Below, one piece after another: positions 25,141 to 33,498 of a stretch of 64,000 bases of DNA. The position numbers and the translations under genes are program-made. How positions within the stretch are numbered: the stretch's first letter is position 1; each line of letters begins with the position of its first letter. Below the pieces are notes generated by a model. It was not told the origin of the DNA. It did no database searches and saw only the letters and a list, made by a program, of their open reading frames with translations. The stretch comes from Pseudomonas fluorescens (GTDB lineage: Bacteria; Pseudomonadota; Gammaproteobacteria; Pseudomonadales; Pseudomonadaceae), in assembly GCF_040448305.1 (NCBI RefSeq), contig NZ_CP148752.1, positions 4,650,001 to 4,714,000 of the forward strand. Reading direction: 5' to 3'.

Positions 25141-26424
25141 TTAAGCGTCTGGCGCGGCCTTGGCGGTCGGCTCACTGTTTTCATAGATATACAGTGGCTT
25201 GGACTTGCCTTCTATCACGCTTTCATCGATCACTACTTTGCTCACCTCCGATTGCGAGGGGATTTCATACATAGTGTCGAGCAATACACCTTCGAGAATC
25301 GAACGCAGGCCACGGGCACCGGTTTTACGCTCCAGGGCACGCTTGGCGACCGATTTCAGAGCGTCGCTGCGGAATTCCAGATCCACGCCTTCCATCTCGA
25401 ACAGCTTGGCATACTGCTTGGTCAGGGCATTTTTCGGCTCGGTGAGGATCTGCATCAACGCAGCCTCGTCAAGCTCGTCCAGCGTGGCAAGTACCGGCAG
25501 ACGACCGACGAATTCAGGGATCAGACCGAACTTGACCAGATCGTCAGGCTCGACTTCACGCAGGGATTCACCGACTTTCTTGCCTTCTTCCTTGCTGCGC
25601 ACTTCTGCGTTGAAACCGATGCCACCCTTGGTGGAACGGTTTTGAATGACCTTCTCAAGACCAGAGAACGCACCACCGCAGATGAACAGGATGTTACGGG
25701 TGTCGACCTGCAGGAATTCCTGCTGCGGATGCTTGCGACCACCTTGTGGTGGAACGGAAGCGACCGTGCCTTCGATCAACTTGAGCAGGGCCTGCTGCAC
25801 GCCTTCACCGGAAACGTCCCGGGTAATCGACGGGTTGTCAGACTTGCGCGAAATCTTGTCGATTTCATCGATGTAGACAATGCCCATCTGGGCTTTTTCC
25901 ACGTCGTAATCGCATTTCTGCAGCAGCTTCTGAATGATGTTCTCGACATCTTCACCCACGTAACCCGCCTCGGTGAGGGTGGTTGCGTCGGCGATGGTGA
26001 ACGGAACGTTCAGCAAACGGGCCAGTGTTTCGGCAAGCAGGGTCTTACCCGAGCCTGTCGGGCCGATCAGCAAAATGTTGCTCTTGCCGAGTTCGACGTC
26101 GTCATTCTTTTTGTCACGCTGGTTCAGGCGCTTGTAGTGGTTGTACACCGCTACGGCCAGAACCTTTTTCGCACGCTCCTGACCAATCACATACTGATCA
26201 AGGATGCCGCTGATTTCTTTAGGCGAAGGCAATTTATGCGCGCTGCTTTCGGCCTGTGCTTCCTGCACCTCCTCGCGGATGATGTCGTTGCACAGGTCGA
26301 CGCACTCGTCGCAGATAAAGACCGAGGGGCCGGCAATCAACTTGCGTACTTCATGCTGGCTTTTGCCACAGAAGGAGCAATAGAGCAGCTTGCCGTTGTC
26401 CTCGCCGTTGCGGGTGTCAGTCAT
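25141..26424 (-). CDS. clpX: ATP-dependent Clp protease ATPase subunit ClpX
   Basis: 427 residues from ATG 26424 (MTDTRNGEDNGK). It has an N-terminal C4 zinc-binding domain (CSFC...CDEC), an AAA+ core with Walker A GPTGSGKT and Walker B IVYIDEIDKI, and the pore loop GYVGEDVE. It unfolds substrates and feeds them to ClpP, encoded immediately upstream. The start codon 33 bases upstream lacks support from family length. Confidence 0.98.
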   Translation of the reverse strand: MTDTRNGEDNGKLLYCSFCGKSQHEVRKLIAGPSVFICDECVDLCNDIIREEVQEAQAESSAHKLPSPKEISGILDQYVIGQERAKKVLAVAVYNHYKRLNQRDKKNDDVELGKSNILLIGPTGSGKTLLAETLARLLNVPFTIADATTLTEAGYVGEDVENIIQKLLQKCDYDVEKAQMGIVYIDEIDKISRKSDNPSITRDVSGEGVQQALLKLIEGTVASVPPQGGRKHPQQEFLQVDTRNILFICGGAFSGLEKVIQNRSTKGGIGFNAEVRSKEEGKKVGESLREVEPDDLVKFGLIPEFVGRLPVLATLDELDEAALMQILTEPKNALTKQYAKLFEMEGVDLEFRSDALKSVAKRALERKTGARGLRSILEGVLLDTMYEIPSQSEVSKVVIDESVIEGKSKPLYIYENSEPTAKAAPDA

Positions 26425-26472
26425 TCGTTCGATCCAAATCCGATAGGCTTGCAACACAAGATGAAGGCTATT

Positions 26473-26492
26473 GCGGGCTTTTTCAAGCCCGC
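26473..26492. other. Stem-loop between clpP and clpX
   Basis: An 8-bp stem GCGGGCTT / AAGCCCGC with a 4-base loop, without a T tract. It may tune read-through from clpP into clpX or mark an mRNA end. Confidence 0.45.
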
Positions 26493-26536
26493 TGGTGATC
26501 GGACCCGCCGACCAACCTTATTTTGAGCTGCTTATT

Positions 26537-27172
26537 TTAAGCAGGGCGCTGGCTGATCACTTCATCGATCAACCCGTACTCACGCGCGGCTTCTGCACTC
26601 ATGAAATTGTCGCGATTGGTATCGCGCTCGATTTCTTCGAGAGTGCGCCCGCTGTGCTGGGCCATCAGCGTGTTGAGACGCTCGCGAATGAAGAGGATTT
26701 CCTTGGCATGGATTTCGATATCCGACGCCTGGCCCTGGAAACCGCCCAGTGGCTGGTGAATCATCACACGCGAGTTCGGCAGGCAGTAGCGCTTGCCTTT
26801 TGCACCGGCCGTCAGCAGGAACGCACCCATGCTGCACGCCTGACCGATACAGGTGGTCGCCACGTTGGGCTTGATGAACTGCATGGTGTCGTAGATCGAC
26901 ATGCCCGCCGTCACCGAACCGCCCGGGGAGTTGATGTAGAGATGGATGTCCTTGTCCGGGTTTTCCGCTTCAAGGAACAGCAGTTGCGCACAGATCAGGT
27001 TGGCCATGTAGTCCTCTACCGGACCAACCAGAAAGATCACCCGCTCCTTGAGGAGACGCGAGTAGATGTCGTAGGCGCGCTCGCCACGAGCGGACTGCTC
27101 GACAACCATCGGGACCAGGCCGCCTGCGGCCTGGATATCAGAGTTCTGCTGAATATACGAATTACGGAACAT
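26537..27172 (-). CDS. clpP: ATP-dependent Clp protease proteolytic subunit ClpP
   Basis: 211 residues. The serine-protease motifs are clear: the active Ser in GQACSMGAFLL and His in RVMIHQPLGG, with the conserved NSPGGSV loop earlier. It forms the tetradecameric chamber driven by ClpX. It lies in the order tig-clpP-clpX-lon. Confidence 0.98.
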   Translation of the reverse strand: MFRNSYIQQNSDIQAAGGLVPMVVEQSARGERAYDIYSRLLKERVIFLVGPVEDYMANLICAQLLFLEAENPDKDIHLYINSPGGSVTAGMSIYDTMQFIKPNVATTCIGQACSMGAFLLTAGAKGKRYCLPNSRVMIHQPLGGFQGQASDIEIHAKEILFIRERLNTLMAQHSGRTLEEIERDTNRDNFMSAEAAREYGLIDEVISQRPA

Positions 27173-27211
27173 GCTCTGCAGTCACTCCCAAATAGTTATG
27201 TCTTGAATACG

Positions 27212-27239
27212 CATAAGCCAGCTCGAAGGCTGGCTTATG
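27212..27239. other. Stem-loop between tig and clpP
   Basis: An 11-bp perfect stem CATAAGCCAGC / GCTGGCTTATG with a 6-base loop, after the tig stop. No T run follows on the minus strand. It is a candidate weak terminator or processing site that would let tig and clpP differ in level. Confidence 0.5.
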
Positions 27240-27265
27240 GTGTTTGCTTCTTACCGCAAAAGTGA

Positions 27266-28576
27266 TCAGTCGGCTTGTGGAGCTTCTACCGGCTTGACCG
27301 CTTCTTCGTAAGAGACCGATTTGTCGGTCACGCTAGCTTTCTGCAGAACAGTATCCACAACTTGCTCTTCCAGCACAACCGAGCGAACTTCGTTCAGTTG
27401 CTGGTCGTTCTTGTAGTACCAGGACACAACTTGCTCAGGTTCCTGGTAGGCCGAAGCCATTTCCTGAATCATCTCGCGAACGCGGGTTTCGTCAGGCTTG
27501 AGGTCGAATTGCTTGACCACTTCAGCCACGATCAGGCCCAGCACTACGCGGCGCTTGGCTTGCTCTTCGAACAGCTCGGCCGGCAGTTGGTCAGGCTTGA
27601 TGTTGCCACCGAACTGCTGGACAGCCTGCACGCGCAGACGGTCAACTTCGTTGGACAGCAGGGCCTTTGGCACTTCGATCGGGTTGGTGGCCAGCAGACC
27701 GTCCATTACCTGATTCTTGACCTTGGATTTGATCGCCTGACGCAGTTCGCGCTCCATGTTCTTGCGAACTTCGGCGCGGAAGCCTTCCAGACCGGTCTCC
27801 TTGATGCCGAATTGAGCGAAGAATTCTTCGGTCAGTTCTGGCAGTTTTGGCTCGGAAACGGTGTTGACGGTCACGGTGAACTCGGCGGTTTTGCCAGCCA
27901 GGTCCAGGTTCTGATAGTCCTCTGGGAAAGTCAGGTTCAGAACGCGCTCTTCACCGGCTTTTGCGCCAACCAGGCCATCTTCGAAACCAGGGATCATGCG
28001 GCCGGAACCCAGAACCAGCTGAGTACCCTTGGCGGAACCGCCAGCGAACACTTCACCGTCGACTTTGCCGACGAAATCGATGTTCAGCTGGTCTTCGTTT
28101 TGAGCGGCGCGATCGGCCACTTCGAAACGGGTGTTCTGCTTGCGCAGGATGTCCAGCATCTTGTCCAGATCGGCATCAGACACGTCAGCGCTCAGACGCT
28201 CGACGGTGATACCTTCGAAACCGGCAACGGTGAACTCAGGGAACACTTCGAATACGGCTACGTATTCCAGGTCCTTGCCCGCTTCCAGGGATTTAGGCTC
28301 GATCGAAGGCTGGCCAGCCGGGTTCAGCTTCTGCTCAACCACAGCTTCGTAGAAAGAAGACTGGATCACGTCGCCTACAGCTTCCTGGCGAGCGTCAGCA
28401 CCGAAACGGCGCTTGATTTCGCTCATTGGCACTTTGCCTGGACGGAAGCCAGCAATCTTGGCCTTTTGGGCGGTCTGCTGCAGACGCTTGTTGACCTGGC
28501 TCTCGATGCGCTCAGCCGGCACGGTGACGCTCATGCGGCGCTCAAGAGCAGTAGTATTTTCAACAGAAACTTGCAT
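27266..28576 (-). CDS. tig: Trigger factor, ribosome-bound chaperone
   Basis: 436 residues from ATG 28576 (MQVSVENTTALERRMSV), preceded by GAGGAA. It has the ribosome-binding motif GFRPGKVP (about 45), an FKBP-type isomerase domain (about 150-245) and a C-terminal chaperone domain. It binds nascent chains at the ribosome exit. It is the first gene of the protein quality-control block. The 386 bases between it and the tRNA-His terminator hold no gene that I can support. Confidence 0.97.
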   Translation of the reverse strand: MQVSVENTTALERRMSVTVPAERIESQVNKRLQQTAQKAKIAGFRPGKVPMSEIKRRFGADARQEAVGDVIQSSFYEAVVEQKLNPAGQPSIEPKSLEAGKDLEYVAVFEVFPEFTVAGFEGITVERLSADVSDADLDKMLDILRKQNTRFEVADRAAQNEDQLNIDFVGKVDGEVFAGGSAKGTQLVLGSGRMIPGFEDGLVGAKAGEERVLNLTFPEDYQNLDLAGKTAEFTVTVNTVSEPKLPELTEEFFAQFGIKETGLEGFRAEVRKNMERELRQAIKSKVKNQVMDGLLATNPIEVPKALLSNEVDRLRVQAVQQFGGNIKPDQLPAELFEEQAKRRVVLGLIVAEVVKQFDLKPDETRVREMIQEMASAYQEPEQVVSWYYKNDQQLNEVRSVVLEEQVVDTVLQKASVTDKSVSYEEAVKPVEAPQAD

Positions 28577-28920
28577 GGATATTCCTCGTTGCACAGACGT
28601 TAGCCGGCCGTTTCCGACCCCAGAATCAAGGGCATGCATTCTAGTGGGTCAAACTCAAGAAGTCACCCTACTGAAAACGGGTAAAAACGCAGCAGGCAAT
28701 TTATAGGTGCGAATGCACGAATGCACCTCGCCCCGATGGCAAATACAACCAATCACGCCAGGGCTCTGCGCCAACCTTTCCATATATAGAGGAGGACGCC
28801 AACCATCTCCCTGACGACCGAGCTCGCAAGCGAGGCCGGCGGACAACACAGCATCATCGAGAAACATAAATACGACGAAACGCCCTGCCCTTGCGACCCA
28901 AAACCTGCGGCCGCCGAAAC

Positions 28921-28952
28921 AAAAAAGGCGCCAGACTTTTCAATCTGGCGCC
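28921..28952 (-). terminator. Terminator of the tRNA cluster
   Basis: A 9-bp stem GGCGCCAGA / TCTGGCGCC with an 8-base loop is followed on the minus strand by six T. It closes the tRNA His-Leu-His-Arg transcript. Confidence 0.85.
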
Positions 28953-28962
28953 TTTCGAAATA

Positions 28963-29038
28963 TGGGGTGGACGATGGGGATCGAACCCACGACAACGGGA
29001 GTCACAATCCCGTGCTCTACCAACTGAGCTACGCCCAC
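28963..29038 (-). tRNA. tRNA-His (GTG), second copy
   Basis: Minus strand, 76 bases including an encoded CCA. The acceptor stem GTGGGCG pairs with CGTCCAC, the extra G(-1) is encoded just before the 5' end opposite C73, and the anticodon loop TTGTGAC gives GTG. The gene body is identical to the copy at 29258-29333. Confidence 0.97.
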
Positions 29039-29116
29039 CATATTGCCTGTTAAAGAAGCCAAACAAACTTCTTTATCAAGCTCCAGCCAGGCCAAGTGCC
29101 TGAGTGAAGCTTTAAT

Positions 29117-29201
29117 TGGTGCGGATGAAGAGACTCGAACTCTTACGCCTCGCGGCGCTGGAACCTAAATCCAGTGTGTCTACCAATTCCACCACATCCG
29201 C
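29117..29201 (-). tRNA. tRNA-Leu (TAG)
   Basis: Minus strand, 85 bases with CCA. Acceptor GCGGATG, long variable arm typical of leucine tRNA, anticodon loop TTTAGGT giving TAG. Confidence 0.96.
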
Positions 29202-29222
29202 GGGTGAAGCCTTTAAAGCAAA

Positions 29223-29247
29223 GGCGCCAGACTGTTAATCTGGCGCC
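29223..29247 (-). terminator. Terminator-like hairpin inside the tRNA cluster
   Basis: The same stem as the cluster terminator (GGCGCCAGA / TCTGGCGCC) follows the first tRNA-His. The T tract is broken (TTTGCTTTAAAG), so it is a weakened duplicate that probably lets RNA polymerase continue or serves as a processing signal. Confidence 0.5.
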
Positions 29248-29257
29248 TTTCGAAATA

Positions 29258-29333
29258 TGGGGTGGACGATGGGGATCGAACCCACGACAACGGGAGTCAC
29301 AATCCCGTGCTCTACCAACTGAGCTACGCCCAC
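29258..29333 (-). tRNA. tRNA-His (GTG), first copy
   Basis: Minus strand, 76 bases with CCA, identical in sequence to the other copy, anticodon GTG. The downstream flank (TATTTCGAAAGGCGCCAGA) is also shared, so gene and 3' hairpin were duplicated together. Confidence 0.97.
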
Positions 29334-29365
29334 CATATCGCGTTACTTGTGCCAAAGCTGCCTAA

Positions 29366-29442
29366 TGGCGCACCCGGCAGGACTCGAACCTGCGACCATC
29401 CGCTTAGAAGGCGGATGCTCTATCCAGCTGAGCTACGGGCGC
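29366..29442 (-). tRNA. tRNA-Arg (TCT)
   Basis: Minus strand, 77 bases with CCA. Acceptor GCGCCCG with CGGGTGC, anticodon loop CTTCTAA giving TCT, T-loop TTCGAGT. It is the first gene of the tRNA transcript. Confidence 0.96.
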
Positions 29443-29556
29443 CTTGTTAGCTGTAACCTTGGAGGACTACAAACTAAGTGCTTTCCAGTCTTGCAGAATA
29501 GTAATCCCGCTCAACCTTCCTAACCAGTGCTAGGCTGTGCCCGACAAGTGCGACGA

Positions 29557-29585
29557 ATAGTATAGAGCCACCCGAAGGTCGTCAA
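29557..29585 (-). promoter_or_regulatory. Promoter of the tRNA Arg-His-Leu-His transcript
   Basis: On the minus strand TTGACG (29585-29580) is followed by TACTAT (29562-29557) with a 17-base spacer, or by TATACT with 15. A GC-rich stretch follows the -10, as in growth-rate-controlled stable-RNA promoters. It lies about 115 bases before tRNA-Arg. Confidence 0.65.
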
Positions 29586-29716
29586 ATCCTTTTTAAAAAA
29601 AATTCATTTAATTAAAGGAGTTAGGGGAATTTGCAGACCAAGCGCCTTTGCCCTCACCGCATGACATGCGAGAATGCGTTCTCTTTTTTTCCCCTCTCGA
29701 TGGTTAATCACGCGCA

Positions 29717-30571
29717 ATGACTGCACAACTTATCGACGGCAAATCGATCGCCGCCAGCCTGCGCCAGCAGATCGCCCAACGTGTCACCGAGCGTCGCCAG
29801 CAAGGCCTGCGCACGCCCGGCCTTGCGGTGATCCTGGTCGGCAGCGATCCTGCCTCTCAGGTTTATGTCTCGCACAAGCGTAAAGACTGTGAAGAGGTCG
29901 GCTTTCTATCCCAAGCCTATGACCTGCCTTCCGAAACCACTCAAGAAGCGCTGACCGAGCTGATCGATCGCCTGAACGACGATCCTGCAATCGACGGCGT
30001 TCTGCTTCAGCTTCCACTTCCCGAACACCTGGACGCCTCCAGGCTGCTGGAGCGCATTCGTCCGGATAAAGACGTCGACGGTTTCCATCCTTATAACGTC
30101 GGTCGCCTGGCCCAGCGTATCCCGCTGCTGCGCCCATGCACCCCCAAAGGCATCATGACCCTGCTGGAAAGCACCGGTGTCGACCTTTACGGGATGAATG
30201 CCGTGGTTGTCGGCGCGTCCAATATCGTTGGCCGCCCGATGGCCATGGAATTGTTGCTGGCCGGTTGCACCGTGACGGTCACCCACCGCTTTACCAAGGA
30301 CCTGGCCGGCCATGTCGGCCGTGCGGACCTGGTCGTCGTCGCCGCCGGCAAGCCGGGCCTGGTCAAGGGCGAATGGATCAAGGAAGGCGCGATCGTGATC
30401 GATGTCGGCATCAACCGCCAGGACGACGGCAAGCTGGTCGGTGACGTGATCTACGAAACCGCCCTGCCCCGCGCCGGCTGGATCACTCCGGTACCGGGCG
30501 GCGTAGGCCCGATGACCCGTGCCTGCCTGCTGGAAAACACCCTGTACGCCGCTGAAACCCTGCACAGCTGA
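29717..30571 (+). CDS. folD: Bifunctional methylenetetrahydrofolate dehydrogenase / cyclohydrolase
   Basis: 284 residues, the normal FolD length. The catalytic motif YVSHKRK (Tyr and Lys) is near residue 50, LLQLPLPEHL follows near 95, and the NADP-binding signature is VVVGASNIVGRPMA (about 160). The C-terminal PVPGGVGPMT motif is intact. It interconverts methylene-, methenyl- and formyl-tetrahydrofolate. It is divergent from the tRNA cluster. Confidence 0.97.
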   Translation: MTAQLIDGKSIAASLRQQIAQRVTERRQQGLRTPGLAVILVGSDPASQVYVSHKRKDCEEVGFLSQAYDLPSETTQEALTELIDRLNDDPAIDGVLLQLPLPEHLDASRLLERIRPDKDVDGFHPYNVGRLAQRIPLLRPCTPKGIMTLLESTGVDLYGMNAVVVGASNIVGRPMAMELLLAGCTVTVTHRFTKDLAGHVGRADLVVVAAGKPGLVKGEWIKEGAIVIDVGINRQDDGKLVGDVIYETALPRAGWITPVPGGVGPMTRACLLENTLYAAETLHS

Positions 30572-30605
30572 GTTTCAACGTGCACGCTGTCAGCGTGACA
30601 AGGAA

Positions 30606-30629
30606 CCCCGCCCTGGCGGGGTTTTTTTT
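30606..30629 (+). terminator. Terminator of folD
   Basis: A 7-bp stem CCCCGCC / GGCGGGG with a tight loop is followed by eight T. Confidence 0.92.
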
Positions 30630-30806
30630 GCCCACGGAAAACACCGACCGCTCGCCGGAAAATGACTTTTTTTTCATGTTTCTCAGGACTTTCACCTGCT
30701 ACTTGATCAACCATCGACAGTTATTCAGCCATACTCCAGAATGTCGCGCTTTTTGGGAAATAGCCCGTTACAAAACGGCTTATCAATACATTATGAGTCT
30801 GCCAGC

Positions 30807-31745
30807 GTGAAAATCCGTCTTTCCATCCTGAGCCTATTTTTTGCAGTTACAGGGACTTTCATCACGCCAATCGCCAGCGCTGGCGAAACCACCGCAGCGC
30901 CTCGAAATACCTCGCAACTCAAGCTCGCTTCCGGCAGCTCTTTACTGCTGGATATGCAGACCAACAAAGTCATCTATGCCAGCAATCCGGACGTCGTCGT
31001 CCCAATCGCGTCCGTCAGCAAGCTGATGACCGGCCTGGTCGTGGTTGAAGCCCGGCAAAACATGGATGAATACATCAACATCAACATCAGCGACACACCG
31101 GAAATGAAAGGTGTGTACTCCCGGGTCAAGCTCAAGAGCGAACTGCCGCGCCGGGAGATGCTGCTGATTGCCCTGATGTCATCTGAAAACCGAGCCGCTG
31201 CAAGCCTGGCCCACCACTATCCGGGTGGCTATGTCGCGTTCATTGCTGCAATGAACGCCAAGGCCCGGGCCTTGGGCATGACCAATACCCATTTCGTCGA
31301 GCCGACAGGTCTCTCGCCGCGCAACGTTTCGACCGCTCGCGATTTGAGCAAACTGTTGATCGCCGCGCACAAGTACCCGCTGCTGACCGAGCTGAGTACA
31401 ACCAAGGAAAAGACCGTTTCGTTTCGCAAACCGAAGTACAGCCTGGGTTTCCGCAACACCGACCATTTGGTCCGCAAGCCGGACTGGGACATCCAGCTGA
31501 CAAAAACCGGTTTCACCAACGAAGCAGGTCACTGCCTGGTGCTGGTGACCCGAATGAGTAACCGCCCGGTGGCCTTGGTGATCCTTGACGCCTATGGCAA
31601 GTACACCCATTTTGCCGATGCTACGCGCATGCGTAATTGGGTAGAGAGCGGAAAGAGCGCGGACGTGCCTTCCGTAGCCTTGCAGTACAAGGCAGACAAG
31701 AACCTCAAACAGCGGCAGAGTGGCGTGGTTGAAGCGTCGAAGTAA
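30807..31745 (+). CDS. pbpG: D-alanyl-D-alanine endopeptidase (PBP7/PbpG type)
   Basis: About 312 residues from the GTG at 30807, which gives a clean signal peptide (MKIRLSILSLFFAVTGTF...ASAGE). The upstream ATG at 30741 would bury it. The three penicillin-binding motifs are present: SxxK as SVSK (about 78-81), SxN as SSEN and KTG in LTKTGF. The periplasmic enzyme cuts DD-crosslinks in peptidoglycan. It stands alone with its own terminator. Confidence 0.9.
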   Translation: MKIRLSILSLFFAVTGTFITPIASAGETTAAPRNTSQLKLASGSSLLLDMQTNKVIYASNPDVVVPIASVSKLMTGLVVVEARQNMDEYININISDTPEMKGVYSRVKLKSELPRREMLLIALMSSENRAAASLAHHYPGGYVAFIAAMNAKARALGMTNTHFVEPTGLSPRNVSTARDLSKLLIAAHKYPLLTELSTTKEKTVSFRKPKYSLGFRNTDHLVRKPDWDIQLTKTGFTNEAGHCLVLVTRMSNRPVALVILDAYGKYTHFADATRMRNWVESGKSADVPSVALQYKADKNLKQRQSGVVEASK

Positions 31746-31763
31746 CCCTGCTGCAAACGCATG

Positions 31764-31793
31764 AAAAAGCCCCGATCATTCGGGGCTTTTTTT
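31764..31793. terminator. Bidirectional terminator between pbpG and a small gene
   Basis: Stem GCCCCGA / TCGGGGC with a 4-base loop (31769-31786) has five A on the left and seven T on the right, so it serves both converging transcripts. Confidence 0.9.
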
Positions 31794-31803
31794 CGCCAGA
31801 CAC

Positions 31804-32019
31804 TCAGTCGTTGGGCAGCGGCATCTGGTCGTCATCCGGAATACCGTCGCCGGCACTTGGATCTCTCCACCCCTTCGGCTTTTCAGTGGGCACTACCGTT
31901 GGCCGCGCCAAGGGATCCCTCAACGGGCTGTCGGGATCCATCACCGGATCGGTGCTTTGCTCGGGGGTTGTGGGGACGGTTTCCGGACGTTTGTCGTCGA
32001 AACTGGAATCGGTAGACAT
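31804..32019 (-). CDS. Small Pro/Asp-rich protein, unknown
   Basis: 71 residues from ATG 32019 (MSTDSSFDDKRPETVPTT), chosen because GGAGGT lies just upstream; an ATG 12 bases earlier overlaps that site. The sequence is rich in Pro, Asp and Thr with no membrane segment or cysteine and is probably disordered. It follows a similar small gene on the same strand by 17 bases. I recognise no family. Confidence 0.65.
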   Translation of the reverse strand: MSTDSSFDDKRPETVPTTPEQSTDPVMDPDSPLRDPLARPTVVPTEKPKGWRDPSAGDGIPDDDQMPLPND

Positions 32020-32036
32020 ACACACCTCCATCGGAC

Positions 32037-32243
32037 CTAAGGCTTCAGGTCACCCAGTGGATCGTAGGGCTTGGCGGGAGCCTTGGGGTTGTCACCCGGC
32101 TTCACATCCCGCGGGGCCTTGGCGGGCCCGATCGGGTCGACCTGAGGATCGGCAAGGTCCGGGGAATCGGGATCGAAACCCAGCTCGTTGCCAGACGAAT
32201 GTTCAGACGAATGCGGACCGACGGGCGTTGTGGAATGAGCCAT
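32037..32243 (-). CDS. Small Pro/Asp-rich protein, unknown (tandem with the next)
   Basis: 68 residues (MAHSTTPVGPHSSEHSSG...), preceded by GGAGGC. Like its neighbour it is hydrophilic and rich in Pro, Asp and Gly, with repeated DP and KP pairs (DPDSPDLADPQVDP; KAPAKPYDP). Both genes probably form one short operon after the C39-like gene. Function is unknown. Confidence 0.65.
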   Translation of the reverse strand: MAHSTTPVGPHSSEHSSGNELGFDPDSPDLADPQVDPIGPAKAPRDVKPGDNPKAPAKPYDPLGDLKP

Positions 32244-32338
32244 GGGCGCCTCCTGATCTCGGCCCGAAATAATGTTCCGGGCCCTTAAAGATCAGAGGCT
32301 GGCGATGGGCGAAGGTGCCCGACGGGTGACCAACGGAC

Positions 32339-33013
32339 TTACTGGCTGGCCAAGGCTTTTTTAGCCTTGGCGGCGGCCTGTTCCTGACCGGCCTGAGCCA
32401 GATCGCTGGCGGCCTTGAGCCAACGCTGCTGATCGACATGGGCCGGGATTTGCGTCGGATTCTGGATCAGCACAGCCCAACCACCGGCGTCCTTGAACGC
32501 CGACTCGAAGGAGCTGAAGCTCATCAGTTCGCGGCGATTCATCCCGGCCCGCAGCAGGACCGTCTGCTTCTGGCGGTTATAGCCGGCAAGAATGGCGTAT
32601 CGCGGTTCGGCCCACATGGCCGAGCCTTCAGTAAAGCGCACCATCACCGGATAACCGGCGGCGACTTGCGTCAACAAGGCCGGCAGGTTGCTGTCGAGGG
32701 GATAAACCACCATCCCGTACTCTCGGGCCAGGTTCTGCATGTTCTGTTGCAACTGGGCTTCGCCCCCCGGCAAATGCAAGGGTTTTTCGAGCAACCCCGG
32801 GGTGATCACGATACCCTGCTGAGACAGCATGCTGGCCAGCACCTGCGGCCCGCTTTGATACGCATCGCCCCGGTAGAATCGGCCGCTGAGCTCGACACGC
32901 TCCGGCAAACGCTTGATCTCGGGCGCAACGCTCCCGGCACAGCCCGCCAGGCTTGCCACGCAACCGGCGATGAGCATGGCCGACAAAATTCGAGAAAATA
33001 CCCGCACCATCAT
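32339..33013 (-). CDS. C39-peptidase-fold lipoprotein, catalytic residues missing
   Basis: 224 residues from ATG 33013. The signal peptide ends in the lipobox SLAGC (Cys25). The following domain resembles papain-like C39 peptidases, but the Cys of the usual DCG motif is Ser54 (AYQSGPQVLASML) and the His position is Arg138 (EPRYAILAGYN). It is therefore probably not a protease. A binding role at the envelope is an inference. The C-terminus is an Ala/Lys/Gln-rich helix (QAAAKAKKALAS). Confidence 0.7.
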   Translation of the reverse strand: MMVRVFSRILSAMLIAGCVASLAGCAGSVAPEIKRLPERVELSGRFYRGDAYQSGPQVLASMLSQQGIVITPGLLEKPLHLPGGEAQLQQNMQNLAREYGMVVYPLDSNLPALLTQVAAGYPVMVRFTEGSAMWAEPRYAILAGYNRQKQTVLLRAGMNRRELMSFSSFESAFKDAGGWAVLIQNPTQIPAHVDQQRWLKAASDLAQAGQEQAAAKAKKALASQ

Positions 33014-33252
33014 CTCTCTCTTGTTCAGGTTCAAACGCCAGGCAATCCCATTCCCGGCTTGGTCGTCGATCATAGGGCGCCGCACCGCTACGGTATAGCT
33101 CTAAACGGTAGTCGCGTGCATTCGATAGAGCGAACTGGTTGGTAACTGCCGACTTTCGGTCAATAGCCTGAAATACAGCAACGGCTAGACTGTTCCCTGA
33201 AGGAACGACAGCGAAGCACGTGTGCCCACAGAAGGGCAAAGAGGAGGCACAG

Positions 33253-33420
33253 ATGAGCCTGACCATGATCATTATGATGTTGATTGGCGGTTGGTTGGCG
33301 GTAGCCGCCGCCATGTTGTGGGGCGTGCTGCGCATTACTCGTCGCCACCATCACCCTGTCCAGCAGGCTCCTGCGCCGGAAGCGGACAAGACGCCGAACC
33401 AACACGCCAACGCCCACTGA
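33253..33420 (+). CDS. Small single-span membrane protein, unknown
   Basis: 55 residues from ATG 33253, with GAGGAGG 6 bases upstream. One transmembrane helix (MIIMMLIGGWLAVAAAMLWG, about residues 5-24) is followed by a basic, His-containing tail (TRRHHH) and a Pro/Ala end. It is monocistronic with a terminator after it. No family recognised. Confidence 0.7.
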   Translation: MSLTMIIMMLIGGWLAVAAAMLWGVLRITRRHHHPVQQAPAPEADKTPNQHANAH

Positions 33421-33445
33421 CCAGACCTTTACCCGAGACCAACAA

Positions 33446-33485
33446 AAACGGCCGCCTGCACTCCTTCGAGTTCAGGCGGCCGTTT
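33446..33485. terminator. Bidirectional terminator before terC
   Basis: A 13-bp stem (AAACGGCCGCCTG / CAGGCGGCCGTTT) with a 14-base loop, A-rich on the left and T-rich on the right, lies between two converging genes. Confidence 0.85.
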
Positions 33486-33498
33486 CCTTTAGTCTGGG

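Noticed and set aside
20025..28603. Plus-strand ORFs opposite ppiD, lon, clpX and tig (such as 22726-25137, 27275-28603)
   Set aside because: Antisense shadows of well-known genes with no domain of their own.
28707..28728. Palindrome-like GGTGCGAATGCACGAATGCACC upstream of tig as an operator
   Set aside because: It is mostly a short direct repeat (GAATGCAC twice) with limited symmetry and no second instance.
28655..29103. Small ORFs through the tRNA region
   Set aside because: They translate the tRNA genes themselves (GGRSSVGRARDCDSRCRGFDP), a common artefact.
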